Below are positions 33,943 through 42,100 of a stretch of 64,000 nt of DNA, piece by piece. This DNA comes from Pedobacter roseus. Lineage in GTDB: Bacteria; Bacteroidota; Bacteroidia; Sphingobacteriales; Sphingobacteriaceae. How positions within the stretch are numbered: the first letter of the stretch is position 1; each line of letters begins with the position of its first letter. Under the pieces are notes generated by a model. That model saw nothing but the letters and a program-made list of their open reading frames with translations. It was not told where the DNA came from and did no database searches. Where the stretch lies: positions 4,216,001 to 4,280,000 of the forward strand of contig NZ_CP060723.1 in the NCBI RefSeq assembly GCF_014395225.1. Direction: 5' to 3'. Made by a program: the position numbers and the translations under genes.

Positions 33943-34965
33943 ATGAAAGTAATCACCAGGATCAAAAACTTCTTTATTGCGCTTTATCACCTCTTTATTG
34001 CTGCCGGAAAGGGTTTTGTTGAAGATAGGGTAACTAAATTAAGTGCTTCACTTGCTTATTATACTATTTTCTCGCTTACACCACTGATTATTATTATGCT
34101 GTCTGCCGCTACTTTATTTTTTGGCGACAAAAGAAATGATGAAACAAGAGGTCAGTTTTATGGGCAGATTACAGAAATGGTTGGCAAAGAGGCTGCTACA
34201 CAAATTCAGGGTTTTGTAGAGCATGCCAATAAATCCGGGCAATCTACCATTGGTTTAATTATTGGTATAGGTACGCTAATTGTCGGAGCTACAGCTATTT
34301 TTATCGAAATACAAGATAGCATTAACATCATATGGAAGGTAAAGGCTATCCCTAAAAAAGGATGGCTAAAAATGCTAACAAATAGATTACTTTCATTTTC
34401 ATTGATTGTATCTATGGGCTTTTTACTACTTGTTTCACTGGTGATTAACACTATTGTAGTAGGTTTGGGTGACAAGCTGGGTTCATTGGTTTCTAAAAGT
34501 GACATAGATAAGGTAATTCCTGTAGCAAATGATACCATGCAATTGCTGTTTTACATTTTAAATAATGTAATTACCCTTGCCGCAGTTACTGCTGTTTTTA
34601 CTATTATTTTTAAAGTACTACCCGATGTGATCATCCGTTGGAAATCAGCAATAATTGGGGCATTATTTACCGCTGTTCTTTTTAGTCTGGGCAAATACCT
34701 GATTGGAATTTATATTGAAAAAGGTAATCCAGGCTCTGCATTTGGGGCAGCCAGTTCGATCATCGTCATTTTACTGTGGATTTATTACACATCTATTATC
34801 TTATATTTTGGGGCAGAATTTACCCAGGCTTATGCCGAAAAATATGATAACGGCATCGCTCCTAGTAAATATGCGGTGTTCACCAAAATTACTATTGTAG
34901 AGAAAAAGGTAGATGTACTGCCACCACAACACCCGGAAGATACGGTTGAAGTGAATAAGGAATAA
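33943..34965 (+). CDS. YihY/BrkB-family membrane protein (copy 1)
   Basis: 340 residues with six predicted helices. Family landmarks are DRVTKLSASLAYYTIFSLTPL (about 28-48), GATAIFIEIQDSINIIWKVK, and the last-helix block GAASSIIVILLWIYYTSIILYFGAEFTQAYA. Long misannotated as RNase BN; the family is now regarded as an inner-membrane protein of unclear function, possibly a transporter. It starts 7 bp after tamL, so it is likely the third gene of the tam operon. A paralogue is encoded at 60978-61946. The C-terminal ~40 residues are a charged tail. Confidence 0.9.
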   Translation: MKVITRIKNFFIALYHLFIAAGKGFVEDRVTKLSASLAYYTIFSLTPLIIIMLSAATLFFGDKRNDETRGQFYGQITEMVGKEAATQIQGFVEHANKSGQSTIGLIIGIGTLIVGATAIFIEIQDSINIIWKVKAIPKKGWLKMLTNRLLSFSLIVSMGFLLLVSLVINTIVVGLGDKLGSLVSKSDIDKVIPVANDTMQLLFYILNNVITLAAVTAVFTIIFKVLPDVIIRWKSAIIGALFTAVLFSLGKYLIGIYIEKGNPGSAFGAASSIIVILLWIYYTSIILYFGAEFTQAYAEKYDNGIAPSKYAVFTKITIVEKKVDVLPPQHPEDTVEVNKE

Positions 34966-35034
34966 TTCTATAGATATTCCCTTCGAGATTGTAATCCTGA
35001 GCGAAGTCGAAGGACCTTTTAAATGCACTTAAAC

Positions 35035-35072
35035 AAAAAAGTCAAGTTCTTTTAAAACTCGACTTTCTTTTT
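35035..35072. terminator. Bidirectional hairpin between brkB and parE
   Basis: AAAAAAGTCAAGTT and AACTCGACTTTCTTTTTT form an 11-bp stem with one mismatch, flanked by A-run and T-run, so it can end transcripts from both converging genes. Confidence 0.8.
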
Positions 35073-36943
35073 TAAGCTACTTCTTCCGTAATCACTTTAG
35101 GTTCTTCCTGTACCTCATCCTTCTCAACACGCAGGTTACGGATAATGTGTTGTTGCCTGTCAGGCGTATTTTTGCCCATGTAGTATTCGAGCAGGCTCTT
35201 AATGGTCTGATCTTTTAGAATAACAGGGTCTAACCTGATGTCTTTTCCGATAAACAATCCAAATTCATCAGGCGAGATTTCTCCCAAACCTTTAAATCGG
35301 GTGATTTCGGGTTTATTACCCAGTTTTTCGATTGCATTTCTACGCTCCTCATCACTGTAACAATAAATGGTTTCCTTTTTATTCCTCACCCTGAAAAGCG
35401 GCGTTTGTAGAATATAAACATGCCCAGCTTTTACCAGATCAGGAAAAAACTGCAGAAAGAAAGTCATCATCAGTAAACGGATGTGCATCCCATCTACATC
35501 GGCATCCGTTGCAATTACAATGTTGTTATAATGCAGTCCTTCCAAGCCATCTTCAATGTTTAAAGCGTGCTGTAAAAGATTAAATTCTTCGTTTTCGTAA
35601 ACCACTTTTTTGGTGAGCTCGTAACAGTTTAACGGCTTACCCTTTAAACTAAATACCGCCTGACAATCTACATCACGTGATTTGGTGATCGAACCCGATG
35701 CAGAATCTCCCTCGGTAATAAATAAGGTAGTTTCGTAACGTTTCTCGTGCGTAGTATTGAAATGCACCTTACAATCGCGCAGTTTTTTATTGTGCAGCGA
35801 TGCCTTTTTAGCCCTGTCGTTTGCCAGTTTTTTAATCCCGGCAATATCTTTCCGCTCCCTTTCCGATTGAAGAATCCTTTTCTCTAAGGCATCAGCAACA
35901 TCTTTATTTTTATGCAGATAATCATCCAATTCCTTTTTAACAAAATCGTTGATGAAAGTAGCTACCGATGGCCCTTCCGGTCCCATGTTTTGAGAACCTA
36001 ACTTGGTTTTAGTCTGCGATTCGAAAACCGGTTCCTGTACGCGGACAGAAATTGCTGCAATGATTGAAGAACGGACATCGGCCGCATCAAACTCTTTTTT
36101 GTAAAACTCACGGACAGTCTTCACTACCGCAGCCCTGAAAGCCGCCTGGTGTGTTCCACCCTGCGTAGTATGCTGTCCGTTTACAAACGAATGGTAATCT
36201 TCGCCATATTGCTGGCCGTGGGTCATTGCAATTTCGATATCCGGCCCAATCATGTGGATAATCGGATAACGGATTTCTTCAGGCTTATTAAATTTAGAAA
36301 GCAGATCGTACAACCCTCTTTCCGAAAAATATTTCTGGTTATTGAAATTTACGGTTAAACCTGTGTTTAAGAAAACATAGTTCCATACCATGCTCTCTAC
36401 AAAATCAGGAATATAATGGTAGTTTCTGAAAATGGTTTCGTCAGGATAAAAAGTAATTGCGGTACCGTTACGTTGTGTGGTATCAATAATAGGTTGCTCG
36501 GTTACAATTTCTCCTTTAGAAAATTCTACTTTTTTTGTTTTTCCATCACGATACGATTGTACAGTAAAACTGGTAGAAAGCGCATTAACAGCCTTGGTAC
36601 CTACCCCATTTAAACCGACAGATTTTTGGAAGGCATTGCTATCGTATTTACCACCTGTATTGATCTTGCTCACACAATCGATTACTTTACCTAAAGGGAT
36701 CCCACGACCATAATCGCGAATATTAACTTTCTGTTCGGAAAGGGTAATTTCGATGGTTTTTCCGGTACCCATTACAAACTCATCGATGGAGTTATCTACA
36801 ATTTCCTTTAATAATACGTAAATACCGTCATCCTGGGCAGAACCATCGCCAAGTTTACCAATGTACATCCCGGGACGAAGCCTGATGTGCTCTTTCCAAT
36901 CTAATGAACGGATACTGTCGTCGTTATAAATTACTTCTGCCAT
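35072..36943 (-). CDS. parE: DNA topoisomerase IV subunit B
   Basis: 623 residues from ATG 36943; an upstream in-frame ATG would add 35 residues without ATPase-domain similarity. GHKL ATPase motifs: DNSIDE (50-55), DYGRGIP (77-83) and GLNGVGTKAVNAL (110-122). TOPRIM metal motifs are EGDSASG (about 410) and DADVDGMHI (about 478). The length fits ParE rather than the longer GyrB of this phylum, and no GyrB-type insertion was seen. It pairs with ParC (20462-23353) as a heterotetramer for decatenation. The two subunits are about 12 kb apart with cdd and the tam operon between them. A possible TCACTTTG box (36991-36998, minus) lies about 50 nt upstream. Confidence 0.94.
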   Translation of the reverse strand: MAEVIYNDDSIRSLDWKEHIRLRPGMYIGKLGDGSAQDDGIYVLLKEIVDNSIDEFVMGTGKTIEITLSEQKVNIRDYGRGIPLGKVIDCVSKINTGGKYDSNAFQKSVGLNGVGTKAVNALSTSFTVQSYRDGKTKKVEFSKGEIVTEQPIIDTTQRNGTAITFYPDETIFRNYHYIPDFVESMVWNYVFLNTGLTVNFNNQKYFSERGLYDLLSKFNKPEEIRYPIIHMIGPDIEIAMTHGQQYGEDYHSFVNGQHTTQGGTHQAAFRAAVVKTVREFYKKEFDAADVRSSIIAAISVRVQEPVFESQTKTKLGSQNMGPEGPSVATFINDFVKKELDDYLHKNKDVADALEKRILQSERERKDIAGIKKLANDRAKKASLHNKKLRDCKVHFNTTHEKRYETTLFITEGDSASGSITKSRDVDCQAVFSLKGKPLNCYELTKKVVYENEEFNLLQHALNIEDGLEGLHYNNIVIATDADVDGMHIRLLMMTFFLQFFPDLVKAGHVYILQTPLFRVRNKKETIYCYSDEERRNAIEKLGNKPEITRFKGLGEISPDEFGLFIGKDIRLDPVILKDQTIKSLLEYYMGKNTPDRQQHIIRNLRVEKDEVQEEPKVITEEVA

Positions 36944-37504
36944 ACTGTGTTTATCTGCTCTCCATTTGAAAACTTTACATTTTTGATTTGCAAAGTGATG
37001 AAGAATTTGTAGAAATAACCCTGATGATTGAAATAAAAATATTTTCAAATAAACTCTTCAGAATTATCATACAATAATAGATTTATTCTGTGAGGCTCGC
37101 AAAAGAAAATTTCAACAAAAGGATGGAAGAGGTATATTGTGGTTCAATAGTTCATGTGTCATTAGTTGAATAGTTAGTGATCACTTTGTGGTTGATAGTT
37201 CATGGTTTGATAGTTAATAGTCTGGAAGTTGATGCTCACTCTCTTGTAGTCGATTGTCAATATGCCCATAGGCTATCAACCATGAGCCATCAAACCATGA
37301 ACCAATGACCAATCAATAAATCACAACATCTAAAACCTTTCAACTTTAAAACATTCCAACACTTAATAATGAAGCCTGGGCAACCTGTCCGTCCACTAAT
37401 CAACTAATGACCAATGAACCAATCACCTTCCCCCCATTCAAACATTCTCTCATTCAATCATTCAATTTTCCCTATCTTCATCCCATTATTCAAAATTCTA
37501 TTTA
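36944..37504. repeat. Divergent gap filled with inverted 7/8-bp arrays
   Basis: No coding ORF. After a ~150-bp parE leader, 37130-37250 carries units such as AGTTCATG, TGTCATT, AGTTGAAT, GTTGATA and AGTTAAT. Reverse-type units follow at 37269-37320 (CTATCAA, CCATGAG, CCATCAA, ACCATGA, ACCAATG, ACCAATC) and again at 37396-37430 (ACCAATG, AACCAATC). More ATTCAAN/CATTCAA units lie at 37436-37475. The two sides are complementary enough to form a large imperfect hairpin. Confidence 0.7.
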
Positions 37505-38842
37505 ATGCAACAAAAGAAACAGCTTTCGCTCTTCGATTTATCCATGATTGTGGTGAGTTTGGTCATTGGAATGGGTGTGTTCCGTACGCCTGTAAATGTA
37601 GCAGCCAAAGCACAAATTCCTGAACTTTTTTACCTGGCCTGGTTTATCGGTGGTTTTGTGGCCTTTTGTGGTGCCTTAACCTACGCCGAAATTGGTTCGC
37701 GGTATCCTGTTACTGGCGGTTATTATAAAATATTTTCTTCGGCATACCATCCCTCCATTGCTTTTGCCATTAACTGCATCGTTATTATTTCGAGTGCGGC
37801 TTCTGTAGCGGCAATTTCGATTATCGGTGCAGAATACCTGAGTAAAATTATACTGCCTCTTGATAAACAGACTGAAACTTATCGGGTAGCCATTGCCATC
37901 ACCACCATTTTAATATTCTATTTCATTAACCTTTTAGGCTTAAAAGCAAGTTCTAAAACGCAGAATGTGCTAACGGTAATTAAGATAGGGATGATTTTAA
38001 CGCTAATTTGCGCGGTATTTTTCGGTGGACAAACAGAGACGGTTACTCCTGTTTTTAAAACTGCAACAGGTGCTTTACCTACCTGGAGTGATTATGGAAA
38101 AGCTTTGGGTTTGTGTTTAATTGCTGTTTCGTTTTCTTATGCAGGTTATGCCCAAACCATCAACTTTGGTGGCGAAGTTAAAGAAGCCAAAAAAGTAATT
38201 CCACGTTCCATTATTATCGGTTTAACCATTATTGTAATCCTTTACCTGGCCATTAATTATGTGTATGTAAAGGTAATCGGTTTCGAAGAACTAAAATCGG
38301 CAGAAAGTATTGCAGCGATATTGGCCTCCAAAATATTCGGTCCTGCCGGCTTTAATGCACTTTCAGTAATCATCTTTTTCTCGGTTATGGGTTATGTAAA
38401 TGTAAACCTGCTAAGCAACCCAAGGGCCATGTTTGCCATGGGCGAAGAAGGTGCCCTACCGAAAATATTCAGCAGGATGAATAAAAAAACAGAGGTAATT
38501 ACCATAAGCTTAACGGTTTTCACCTTAATTGCAGTGGTGATTATTTTTTATGCGAAAACCTTTGATAAGATTTTAAACTACACCATTTTCTTAGAAAGCA
38601 TCAGTATGGCCAGTTCTGCGGCTACCATTTTCATCCTGAGAAAAAGAACGGCACATCTTGATAAAAAAACCATCTACACTGTGCCATTATATCCTATATT
38701 GCCTATTATATTTATTGCGGCTTACACTTTTGTTGCCTTTAGCATTTATGCTGACGATCAAAACGCTGCACTGAATGGTTTATATATTTTTGTTGGCTTT
38801 CTGGCGATCTATTTTGTGAGCAGGTGGTTTAATAAGAAATAG
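37505..38842 (+). CDS. APC-family amino acid permease
   Basis: 445 residues, twelve predicted transmembrane helices. The N-terminus is the APC family signature: LFDLSMIVVSLVIGMGVFRTP (helix 1 with the unwound G-x-G substrate loop), then YLAWFIGGFVAFCGALTYAEIGSRYPVTGGYY. LAT-like members exchange or import amino acids with protons or sodium; the substrate cannot be read from the sequence. Inner membrane. The 455-bp upstream gap is filled by repeat arrays, so its promoter is not clear. It is followed by a perfect palindrome (38857-38889) and then the GPH symporter gene. Confidence 0.9.
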   Translation: MQQKKQLSLFDLSMIVVSLVIGMGVFRTPVNVAAKAQIPELFYLAWFIGGFVAFCGALTYAEIGSRYPVTGGYYKIFSSAYHPSIAFAINCIVIISSAASVAAISIIGAEYLSKIILPLDKQTETYRVAIAITTILIFYFINLLGLKASSKTQNVLTVIKIGMILTLICAVFFGGQTETVTPVFKTATGALPTWSDYGKALGLCLIAVSFSYAGYAQTINFGGEVKEAKKVIPRSIIIGLTIIVILYLAINYVYVKVIGFEELKSAESIAAILASKIFGPAGFNALSVIIFFSVMGYVNVNLLSNPRAMFAMGEEGALPKIFSRMNKKTEVITISLTVFTLIAVVIIFYAKTFDKILNYTIFLESISMASSAATIFILRKRTAHLDKKTIYTVPLYPILPIIFIAAYTFVAFSIYADDQNAALNGLYIFVGFLAIYFVSRWFNKK

Positions 38843-38856
38843 TTTATTCACGGTTC

Positions 38857-38889
38857 AAACCTCGCAGGTTTTAAAAACCTGCGAGGTTT
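38857..38889. repeat. Perfect 15-bp inverted repeat
   Basis: AAACCTCGCAGGTTT and AAACCTGCGAGGTTT separated by 3 nt. It forms a strong hairpin in the 70-bp gap between the permease and GPH genes. It could be a terminator or a dispersed palindrome; the unit CCTCGCAGG is itself nearly palindromic. Confidence 0.75.
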
Positions 38890-38912
38890 AGAAAACACTT
38901 TTAAAAATTTTA

Positions 38913-40247
38913 ATGAACAAAACACTCTCCTTAAAACAAGAAATTGCTTATGCTGCCGGTATGATTGGCTGGAGCACGATGACGAACATTATCATCGTAA
39001 TGCTTCCCTATTTTTACTTACCACCCAGCAATGCCGGTTTACCTCCATTGGTGCCGCAACTTGTTTTATTGGGTGCTTTTAATATCCTTTCCATTATCGC
39101 TGCATCGGGTAGGCTGGTAGATGCCATTTACGATCCGTTTATTGCCTCTAAAAGTGATGCCAGCACCAATAAAAACGGCCGAAGAATGCCTTTTATGAAA
39201 TGGGCCATTATTCCGGCAATGGTTTTCTGCGGATTGGTTTTTTACCCCATCCAAAAAACAGAAAGCCTGCACAATGCCTGGTGGTTAACCATCACACTTT
39301 GTTTGTTTTTCGTATCGGTAACTACATATATAATTCCGTATAATGCTTTACTGGCCGAAGTAACCAATACCCCAAGGCAAAAGGTTAAACTGTCCAGTTA
39401 CCAGCAGGTTGGCTTCGTTATCGGGATTATTTTATCGGCCTGTACCAACAACTTTGCCGATCTGGTAGCCGATAATTTTCATGTAGCCAACCGCAGCGAG
39501 GCCATTCAGATTGCTATATGGGGCTTGTGTATTTTATCTGGACTGGTGATGTTATTGCCGATTTTTTTCATTAACGAAAAAGAATTTTCGGTAGCCAAAC
39601 CTACCCATATACCTTTGTGGCCGGCTATTAAGAGTACTTTTAAAAACAGCAATTTTAAATATTACCTGATTTCTGATTTCGCGTTTTATACAGCACTGAG
39701 CATTATTTCGAGTGGTTTATTGTTCTTCTGTACCGTATTATTGGGTTTACCCGAATCAGAAGGGGGGAAATTTATGGGCGCAATGGTTTTAGCATCTTTG
39801 CTATTTTACCCGATTGTAAATTTTGGATCTGCTAAAATTGGTAAAAAACCTTTTGTTTTATTTGCTTTTGGAGTTCTGTGCTTAATCTTCGTCACCATTT
39901 TCTTTTTAGGAAAACTACCTTTTGGTCCGCATACGCAGATTTATATCCTGGTATTATCAGCTTCTTTTCCATTGGCGGCACTGGGTATTTTACCTACGGC
40001 CATCTTAGCCGATATTGCCCAGAAAGATACTTTAGAAACTGGTGAAAACCACGAAGGCATGTTCTTCGCCGTGAAATATCTTTTTGTAAAACTTGGTCAA
40101 ACCTTCGGCATCGCCATTTTCGCTATGCTTACCATTTATGGCAAAGATCCTGGAAATGATTTCGGCTTAAGGTTGAATGGAATTGTAGGTTTCGGGCTCT
40201 GCTTAATAGCACTGCTGTTTTTTAGCAGGTTTAAAGAGGAAAAATAG
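38913..40247 (+). CDS. GPH-family sugar:cation symporter (MFS superfamily)
   Basis: 444 residues, twelve predicted helices. MNKTLSLKQEIAYAAGMIGWSTMTN and GRLVDAIYDPFIASKSDAS (the GPH loop motif with D-x-x-x-D-P) place it in the glycoside-pentoside-hexuronide:cation symporter family (MelB/GusB type). GENHEGMFFAVKYLFVKLGQTFG in the second half is the counterpart motif. It moves a glycoside or uronide with Na+ or H+ across the inner membrane. The adjacent SusC/SusD pair on the other strand suggests, but does not prove, that glycan imported through SusC is taken onward by this symporter. Confidence 0.88.
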   Translation: MNKTLSLKQEIAYAAGMIGWSTMTNIIIVMLPYFYLPPSNAGLPPLVPQLVLLGAFNILSIIAASGRLVDAIYDPFIASKSDASTNKNGRRMPFMKWAIIPAMVFCGLVFYPIQKTESLHNAWWLTITLCLFFVSVTTYIIPYNALLAEVTNTPRQKVKLSSYQQVGFVIGIILSACTNNFADLVADNFHVANRSEAIQIAIWGLCILSGLVMLLPIFFINEKEFSVAKPTHIPLWPAIKSTFKNSNFKYYLISDFAFYTALSIISSGLLFFCTVLLGLPESEGGKFMGAMVLASLLFYPIVNFGSAKIGKKPFVLFAFGVLCLIFVTIFFLGKLPFGPHTQIYILVLSASFPLAALGILPTAILADIAQKDTLETGENHEGMFFAVKYLFVKLGQTFGIAIFAMLTIYGKDPGNDFGLRLNGIVGFGLCLIALLFFSRFKEEK

Positions 40248-40250
40248 TTT

Positions 40251-40278
40251 GGAGTCGGGTGTTTTGAGTTGGGAGTTT
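40251..40278 (+). repeat. Degenerate 7-bp array after the GPH stop codon
   Basis: Units GGAGTCG, GGTGTTT, TGAGTTG, GGAGTTT, starting 3 nt after the stop TAG. Same 7-bp spacing and post-stop position as the other arrays. Confidence 0.45.
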
Positions 40279-40304
40279 GCTAAAAAAACACTTATACAAA
40301 AAAA

Positions 40305-40353
40305 TACCTGAGTAGAGTGATGGTCTATTTATGACCATCACTCTACTCAGGTA
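40305..40353. terminator. Perfect 21-bp inverted repeat between converging genes
   Basis: Left arm TACCTGAGTAGAGTGATGGTC (40305-40325), 7-nt loop TATTTAT, and an exact complementary right arm (40333-40353). An A-run precedes it. It lies between the GPH gene (plus) and susD (minus), 19 nt from the susD stop, and should terminate both. Confidence 0.85.
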
Positions 40354-40372
40354 CCTTATTCATAACTAATTC

Positions 40373-42085
40373 CTAATAACCCGGACTTTGTTTAAGTGTT
40401 CCTTTACTCCTGTCTATCTGATCCTGAGGTAAAGGGAAATACTCATCTCTGCTTTCTATACTGATTCCTTTTAAATAGTCGAAATAACCACCTTCAAATG
40501 AGAAATAGCTCTCCAGCGTTTGTTTGGCTATGCCCCAGCGCACAAGATCGAAAAAACGATGGCCTTCCATAGCCAATTCTAATCTGCGTTCAAAACGTAC
40601 AGCATTTCTGGCGTAGGTATCATTTGGAAATGAGGCATACTGACTAACCTTATAAGCTGCAGCTGGCACCCCGTTTATAGATTGAGGTGTTATTTTAGCT
40701 GCCCTGGCTCTTACAGCATTCACCAGGGTTAAAGCCCTTGGCAGATCACCTTTTTCTACTGCACACTCTGCAGCCATGAGGTAAACATCACCCAGGCGGA
40801 TCAGGTTTACATTTAACCCGGTTACATTGGTGGTACCCGGCGCAGATCCACTGGCAATCTGCGCAGCCTCTATTGTATTTTTAACGGCAACAAACGGACC
40901 TCCATTTGAAGCATCACGAATCCAAGTATCGCCGGCCATTATACCCCAATCGCGGTAAGGAACACCACGCCTGCCAATAGTCGATTCTATACGCGGATCT
41001 AATGGAAGCGTTTTATCTACCACATAATTGTCTTTTGCAGCGCCGGTTAATCCGAAATCTGATTTATAAGGATTGGTACGGTAGCTACCATCCAACAACG
41101 GCAAACCAGCTATATCCACTTTAAATGAATTGGCGAGATCAATAGAAGGCTGAAAGAAACCGCAACAATTGATCGGGGTGTTTCCGTAAGGGAAATTCAG
41201 GATATCGCCTACGTTTCCATTATCACCACCTGTACCATCCGTACCTACCGAATGTTGAACCGACATAATGGTTTCTGGTCCGTCTTCTTTGGTAATGTCG
41301 AAATTATCTGCATAAGGCATGGTGGTTAGATCGGCTTTAGCCAAAATTACCGCATTCAGCAGATCATAAGCTTCTGTATATTTTTTCTGATATAAGAAAA
41401 CTTTCCCCAAATAAGCCTGTGCAGCATATTTATCAACCCTTCCTTTTTGGTTTTTTGGCTTGGTTGTACTTAGGTTGGCTACAGCAAACTGAAGATCAGT
41501 CACAATATTTGGATAAATGTCCTTATCGTTTGGAACAAATGTACCACTAGTGGCTTCGGTAACATAAGGAACCGATTTAAATACCCTTACCAAAAAGAAA
41601 TAATAATGCGCACGTAATAAACGGGCTTCACCCTGGATTTCTTTAGCGCGGGCATCGTCAAATTTGGCCGAACCATTGCCTGCCTGCAAATTAGCCAATA
41701 TTTTAAGGGTGTTGTTACAACGTTGAATCCCTTCAAAACACCTGTCCCAAAGATTGGATAAATTATCGTTGGTACTGGTTGGCGAATGTTGTTCAATGGC
41801 ATTCATAGGAGGCTGATCGCCAACACTACTGCCTTTATGGGCATTATCTGAAGCGACTTCTCCAAACAGCCATTGGCTCGGTGCAGCACCATAATTGCCA
41901 TAAGTACCATTCACATTACCGTTTAGTAGTCCATAAGCACCTACCAGTAAACCCTCTACCCCATCTTGTGTGGTTAACTGCGATTCTGTAAGCTCGCCCT
42001 GAGGTTGCAGGTTCAAAAATTCCTTCTTACAAGAGAATGTAGAAAAAATCAGGAAGGAGAGCAGGATATATTTTATATGTTTCAT
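40373..42085 (-). CDS. susD: SusD/RagB-family outer-membrane lipoprotein
   Basis: 570 residues. The lipoprotein signal ends TFSC with Cys19 lipidated. The N-terminal KKEFLNLQPQGELTESQLTT opening, TPR-like helices (AKEIQGEARLLRAHYYFFLVRVFKSVP; KYAAQAYLGKVFLYQKKYTEAY) and C-terminal RFERRLELAMEGHRFFDLVRWG / YFPLPQDQIDRSKGTLKQSPGY are diagnostic of SusD_RagB. It is a surface glycan- or peptide-binding lid on SusC. Lies 15 bp downstream of susC, same strand, so one operon. The ligand is unknown, and no glycoside hydrolase or regulator gene is adjacent. Confidence 0.95.
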   Translation of the reverse strand: MKHIKYILLSFLIFSTFSCKKEFLNLQPQGELTESQLTTQDGVEGLLVGAYGLLNGNVNGTYGNYGAAPSQWLFGEVASDNAHKGSSVGDQPPMNAIEQHSPTSTNDNLSNLWDRCFEGIQRCNNTLKILANLQAGNGSAKFDDARAKEIQGEARLLRAHYYFFLVRVFKSVPYVTEATSGTFVPNDKDIYPNIVTDLQFAVANLSTTKPKNQKGRVDKYAAQAYLGKVFLYQKKYTEAYDLLNAVILAKADLTTMPYADNFDITKEDGPETIMSVQHSVGTDGTGGDNGNVGDILNFPYGNTPINCCGFFQPSIDLANSFKVDIAGLPLLDGSYRTNPYKSDFGLTGAAKDNYVVDKTLPLDPRIESTIGRRGVPYRDWGIMAGDTWIRDASNGGPFVAVKNTIEAAQIASGSAPGTTNVTGLNVNLIRLGDVYLMAAECAVEKGDLPRALTLVNAVRARAAKITPQSINGVPAAAYKVSQYASFPNDTYARNAVRFERRLELAMEGHRFFDLVRWGIAKQTLESYFSFEGGYFDYLKGISIESRDEYFPLPQDQIDRSKGTLKQSPGY

Positions 42086-42100
42086 CTTTGTTTCTTTTAA

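Noticed and set aside
36944..37048. Longer parE start at 37048
   Set aside because: The extra 35 residues do not resemble the GHKL domain start; MAEVIYNDDSIRSLDW at 36943 does.
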